From Actinomycetota bacterium (GTDB lineage Bacteria; Actinomycetota; Thermoleophilia; Solirubrobacterales; Solirubrobacteraceae), in assembly GCA_005883215.1 (NCBI GenBank), contig VAYS01000013.1, positions 1-56,983 on the forward strand: a DNA stretch of 56,983 bases, in the 5' to 3' direction. The position numbers were made by a program, and so were the translations under genes. Each line of letters starts with the position of its first letter. Positions within the stretch are counted from its first letter, which is position 1. Positions 53,939-56,983 of this stretch are shown here, piece after piece. The notes under the pieces were generated by a model. The model was not told the DNA's origin, made no database searches, and worked only from the letters and a program-made list of their open reading frames with translations.

Positions 53939-55429
53939 ATGGCGCAACGGTGGAGTGGGCTGCGCGTTGGTGCTCGTATGCGATTGGGGGTTGTGCTGCT
54001 GGTGCTCGTGGCCTGCTGCGCAGTGCCTTGGTCGGCAGCGGCAGCGACCCGCGTGATCCGGCCCGAGGCCGCGGTGGTGACTGGGCCGGTGAACGCCGGG
54101 CCTGATGTGGTCTGGGTCGAGTCACGCCCTAACCGCCGCCTGGTCGTCCGGCGGGACGGCCCGACCGGCAGCGCGGACATCGCCTCGCTGCCCGCGTACC
54201 ACCGCGAGGGGTACCCGGTTCCGGATTCTGAGGTCTCGGTTGCCGCATCCTCGAGCTATTTCGCCCTAGGCGCGCAGGGCGACAAGTGTCAGCCGGACAA
54301 GGGCTGCGCTTCGGGGAGCGTGACGGCCTTTTCCGAGATCGTCGCTGGGCCGCTCGCCGGTCCTCTGAGGTCGGTCGTTCGCTGTGACGCCGGACGCGGA
54401 TACGAGTGCAGATATCCGCGGCGCGGAGTGTGCCCGTTCGCGGACAGGCTCCAGGTCTCGGACAGCCTTCTCGGCGTCGACGACCTCTGTGCGGGAGGCT
54501 TCGTCGTGCGCGATCTCGCCGCGGCCGGCGACCCGGCTCCAGTGCTCGTTACCCGCTTTGGCCCCAGCGGCTCACGGCAGACCACGCGCATCGCGGGCCC
54601 CTACGCGGCGGTGCTCGACCACCCGAGCTTCGTCTTTACACCGTCGACCCTGACGGTCTTCGATCGGCGTACCGGCGATCAGGTCTACCGGCTCGATGTG
54701 CAGACATCCGACTACCAGCAACAGTTCGACATGCAATCAGACGGCTCCGTGGCCGTGATCACCTCGAACTGGTCTCGGACGTCCGGATGCCAAACCTGCC
54801 CAACCGGAGTCGCCTGGGCATCGGTGGCCGCGCCTTCGCTTCATCCGATCCCCGGCCTCGGACTGTGGGACCGCGCAACACTGCGCTTCTCCGCCAACCG
54901 GGTCGCGCTACAGGGAAGCATCCGCGGCGGGACGTTCGCGATCTACACCTTAGACGGCACCAAGATCGCCGACAGCGGGCCAATCTTCGGGCTAGGCCCA
55001 TGGGACTTCGACGGCCGGACCCTCGCATGGTGGGCGGTGCCATGTGCCCCCTCGAGCATCGGCGTGTGGGAGATCAGCACGCCGGCGCCCCCATTTCAGG
55101 GAGCCCATTGCGAGCACGTTGGGCTAATAACCAAACGGCTCCACATAAATACGCGCACGCGCGTCTACAGCATCACCATGCAATGTGAGCCGACAACCCC
55201 AGCCGGCTGCCTCGCCGCAGGAGTCCTCGACAGTCACCCGGCGATCAACCTGATGCCTCTCGCACGCCTGCTCTCCAGGCCTTTAGGACCCGGCGCCAGG
55301 TACACCTGGCGAGGACGGCTCAGCCGACGCCAGATCCAACTACTGCGCCGCCGGCACATCCGGACCGCGACCGTCTCGGTCGACGCATACGCACGCTCCG
55401 GACAATTACTCCCACTACGGCTCGGTTGA
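53939..55429 (+). CDS. Large secreted beta-propeller-like protein, intact
   Basis: 496 aa from ATG 53939 (ATG 53978 is the alternative, directly at the signal peptide MRLGVVLLVLVACCAVPW). Then AAVVTGPVNAGPDVVWVESR, SSSYFALGAQGDKC, ECRYPRRGVCPFADRLQVSD, IAGPYAAVLDHPSF, LTVFDRRTGDQVYRLDVQ and CEPTTPAGCLAAGVLDSHP, ending with an Arg-rich YTWRGRLSRRQIQLLRRRHI. Many Cys pairs imply an oxidised, external protein. Third member of the large family, divergent from the frameshifted one. Confidence 0.8.
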   Translation: MAQRWSGLRVGARMRLGVVLLVLVACCAVPWSAAAATRVIRPEAAVVTGPVNAGPDVVWVESRPNRRLVVRRDGPTGSADIASLPAYHREGYPVPDSEVSVAASSSYFALGAQGDKCQPDKGCASGSVTAFSEIVAGPLAGPLRSVVRCDAGRGYECRYPRRGVCPFADRLQVSDSLLGVDDLCAGGFVVRDLAAAGDPAPVLVTRFGPSGSRQTTRIAGPYAAVLDHPSFVFTPSTLTVFDRRTGDQVYRLDVQTSDYQQQFDMQSDGSVAVITSNWSRTSGCQTCPTGVAWASVAAPSLHPIPGLGLWDRATLRFSANRVALQGSIRGGTFAIYTLDGTKIADSGPIFGLGPWDFDGRTLAWWAVPCAPSSIGVWEISTPAPPFQGAHCEHVGLITKRLHINTRTRVYSITMQCEPTTPAGCLAAGVLDSHPAINLMPLARLLSRPLGPGARYTWRGRLSRRQIQLLRRRHIRTATVSVDAYARSGQLLPLRLG

Positions 55430-55599
55430 GCCGCTCCGCTCTGGAACAGGCAGGCCCGGCCGGGATCCCATCCGCCGAAGGCGCCGCGCGCTCAACGGGC
55501 TGCCGCGTCAGCGGCGCGCGCAGCGCGGGCGAGGCCCAGTCCTTGACCGGCTAGCGCTAGACTGCGCGTCTGCCGCCGCCTGAACCTCGCGGTTGTCGT

Positions 55600-55920
55600 T
55601 TAGGTCGCGTACGGCGCCCGCAGCAGCTGGTCGAGCTCGCCGGAGCGGTCCGCCCGGACCAGCTCGGCGTTACCGCCGAGGCGGGTGCCGTCGATGAGGA
55701 TCTGCGGAAATGTCGCGCCGCCGAGGCGGGCGAGGACCCCGCGGCCGGTCCTACGCTCGCGAAACCCGAAGCGGATCTCGCGGAAGGCGACGCCTTTGCG
55801 CCGCAGCCGCCGCCGCGCCCGAAAGCAGTACGGACACCCACTCAGCGAGTACATGACCACCCGCGGCCCAGACTCCGCGTCTGGTGCTGCTGGTGTCGGC
55901 GACCCGCCCGGCGACCGCAT
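55600..55920 (-). CDS. Glutaredoxin
   Basis: 106 aa from ATG 55920; GGGAGG lies upstream of an alternative TTG at 55935. RVVMYSLSGCPYCFRARRRLRRKGVAFREIRF has the CPYC active site. GGATFPQILIDGTRLGGNAEL supplies the TFPQI cis-Pro motif and the GG of the glutathione site. Full length with a disordered N-terminal 20 residues. Cytoplasmic dithiol oxidoreductase; sits alone on the minus strand. Confidence 0.93.
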   Translation of the reverse strand: MRSPGGSPTPAAPDAESGPRVVMYSLSGCPYCFRARRRLRRKGVAFREIRFGFRERRTGRGVLARLGGATFPQILIDGTRLGGNAELVRADRSGELDQLLRAPYAT

Positions 55921-56052
55921 GCTATGCCCGTCCAACCTCCCAGATCATCGTGGAGAACCGATGATAGGCCAGCCAGCCGGGAATCCGGCCGGTTCGCTCT
56001 GGGCGCTCGGCGTGAGCGCTGCGCGCGTACCGGCAGGCGTAGCCTTTCCGTC

Positions 56053-56301
56053 ATGACTCACGGGCAGGCTCTCGCCGAGTGCCGCCGCCTGGAGGCCGAC
56101 GAGGAGGGGTCCGGGCGGTGGATGCCGCACGAGGTTGCCCCGCGCGACTGGCGCCCCACGCGGATCACCGGGGCCGGGCTCGGCCCGCGCGGCGAGCTGC
56201 ACACCGCCGGAGCTCGACGTCCCCACCCGGCCCGACCCGACCGAGCAGCAGTCACCGCCGCCGGGCGCACAGCGCGGCCGGTAGTTCGCGGCGGGTGGTG
56301 A
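56053..56301 (+). CDS. Small conserved hypothetical protein
   Basis: 82 aa; TAGCCT (56040-56045) then 7 nt then ATG 56053 is a model leaderless start. MTHGQALAECRRLEADEEGSGRWMPHEVAPRDWRPTRITGAGLGPRGELHTAG looks strongly conserved in type: charged helix plus a Trp-rich loop; the last 30 residues are Arg/Pro-rich. No function known to me. The stop overlaps the next start (GTGA, 56298-56301). Confidence 0.65.
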   Translation: MTHGQALAECRRLEADEEGSGRWMPHEVAPRDWRPTRITGAGLGPRGELHTAGARRPHPARPDRAAVTAAGRTARPVVRGGW

Positions 56302-56642
56302 TCAGCATGGCTGTGGCTGCCCGCGTCGCTCTCGCGTTGCTCGTCGCGAACACCGGGCTTCTGACGAGTGGCTTGTTCACCATCCTGCTGTGCGGCGGCC
56401 CTGCGCCCGTCAGTGGCTCGCCGGGGTGCTTTGGCGAAGCGGGACCGGCACACATCAGAGTGATGCGCGGCACGAGGACTGTCCGGCGGATCAGGGCGCG
56501 CCACGGTCGTTTTTCACTCCGTCTGCCCGCCGGCGCCTACCGGCTGACCGCCGAGCTGCCCAACCACGGCGGCTGCCAGACCACCGTGGTCGTCCGGGCC
56601 CGCCGGACCGCTCACCGGAACATCGTCTGCGCGATCGGCTAG
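56298..56642 (+). CDS. Small secreted or membrane-anchored protein
   Basis: 114 aa from GTG 56298 (coupled to the preceding gene), or ATG 56307. Hydrophobic MAVAARVALALLVANTGLLTSGLF is a signal peptide or anchor. The mature part IRVMRGTRTVRRIRARHGRFSLRLPAGAYRLTAELPNHGGCQTTVVVRARRTAHRNIVCAIG is a small carboxypeptidase-regulatory-like beta-sandwich ('v.....g.f...LpaG.Y.l......C....v.v'). Confidence 0.75.
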   Translation: MISMAVAARVALALLVANTGLLTSGLFTILLCGGPAPVSGSPGCFGEAGPAHIRVMRGTRTVRRIRARHGRFSLRLPAGAYRLTAELPNHGGCQTTVVVRARRTAHRNIVCAIG

Positions 56643-56819
56643 GCACAGGCGCCCCATGCTCGTGGTGCACGCCTTGCTGCTTGAGCCCCCACCGCTCCGG
56701 GGGTAGCGCCTAAACAGGCCAACCGCCTGCCGGTCTTGAGAGTGATCCAGCCGGAGGCTATGTGTGCGGCGACAGGGTTCCGATCACCCTGGTACTCCGG
56801 GTGTGTAAGCCACGCTGAC

Positions 56820-56983
56820 ATGATGAGCTCCATGGCCGACCAGCCGAACGATGATTCGCCCACCCGTCCTAACGCTCAGCGTCGGGCCGTGCGGGTCGCT
56901 GCCGGGCCCCCGACCTTCATCGAGGTTCCCTGGCGGGCCGCTCCCAGACTCCTGTGGCGCCTGTGGCGGCTTACACGGCTTGC
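56820..56983 (+). CDS. Partial gene at right edge
   Basis: ATG 56820, 56823 or 56832 open a frame to the window end: MADQPNDDSPTRPNAQRRAVRVAAG, then PTFIEVPWRAAPRLLWRLWRL. The polar start followed by an amphipathic or membrane-proximal segment suggests a membrane protein whose body lies outside. TAAGCC lies 8 nt before the first ATG. Confidence 0.5.
   Translation, partial: MMSSMADQPNDDSPTRPNAQRRAVRVAAGPPTFIEVPWRAAPRLLWRLWRLTRL

Noticed and set aside
56639..56863. Minus-strand frame near the right edge
   Set aside because: Overlaps the start of the plus-strand partial gene, has no SD or -10, and its end is Ala/Arg-rich noise.
1..56983. tRNA or rRNA genes
   Set aside because: T-loop-like strings such as GGTTCGAGTC (about 20563) and GGTTCGAACC (about 5398) sit inside protein genes and lack acceptor and anticodon stems.

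Overview
The window looks like a chromosomal segment of a high-GC actinobacterium of the class Thermoleophilia (Solirubrobacterales-like). I infer this from the strong G/C third-position bias, the frequent GTG starts, many apparently leaderless promoters (TANNNT 6-8 nt before the start codon), several SnoaL-like proteins, a DUF6351-type hydrolase, an LVIVD-repeat protein, and many secreted proteins with Arg-rich or 'FTGRxxxxxLxPGxYxLRA' C-termini. I see no rRNA, tRNA, CRISPR array, phage module or intact transposase.

Layout. 1-1.6 kb: a minus-strand lipoprotein operon with overlapping genes. 1.7-9.7 kb: two small soluble enzyme types (cupin, FAD/Rieske oxidoreductase), GFA, GST-like and four SnoaL-like genes, then a secreted GH64-like protein. 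10.4-19.5 kb: large secreted proteins (DUF6351 hydrolase, P-domain protein, LVIVD protein), a frameshifted alpha/beta hydrolase and a decayed toxin-antitoxin pair. 19.9-33.7 kb: small regulators and enzymes (cupin, NERD, C39-like peptidase plus ET79-like partner, HTH/excisionase-like protein, GIY-YIG, VOC) and a TetR gene divergent from a membrane-protein operon. 34-47.3 kb: secreted and lipoprotein paralogues, many duplicated, truncated or frameshifted, a kelch/collagen-like surface protein, and a perfect 199-bp inverted repeat. 47.8-57 kb: a MarR-SRPBCC operon, membrane proteins, two large beta-propeller-like secreted paralogues (one frameshifted), a glutaredoxin, and a partial gene at the right edge.

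The most striking signal is non-coding. A 20-nt word, TTGGGCCGCGGATCGCGCGG and close variants, occurs about 55-60 times between 4.37 and 48.51 kb. It is almost always intergenic, often clustered with about 30-bp spacing, and I found every copy in the same orientation whichever way the neighbouring genes point. It is also the 3' boundary of a roughly 100-bp two-hairpin element (about 11 copies) and flanks a roughly 120-190-bp structured element (about 5 copies). It is absent from the first 4.3 kb and last 8.4 kb. This is the best candidate here for an undescribed system.

A second theme is gene decay by duplication. There are three members of a 'YxLGxSF...FTYGxC' secreted family and at least five members of a small secreted 'TWxxxG' family. 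Several apparent frameshifts fall at G/C homopolymers, so sequencing error must be separated from real decay. All repeat counts and comparisons were made by eye.
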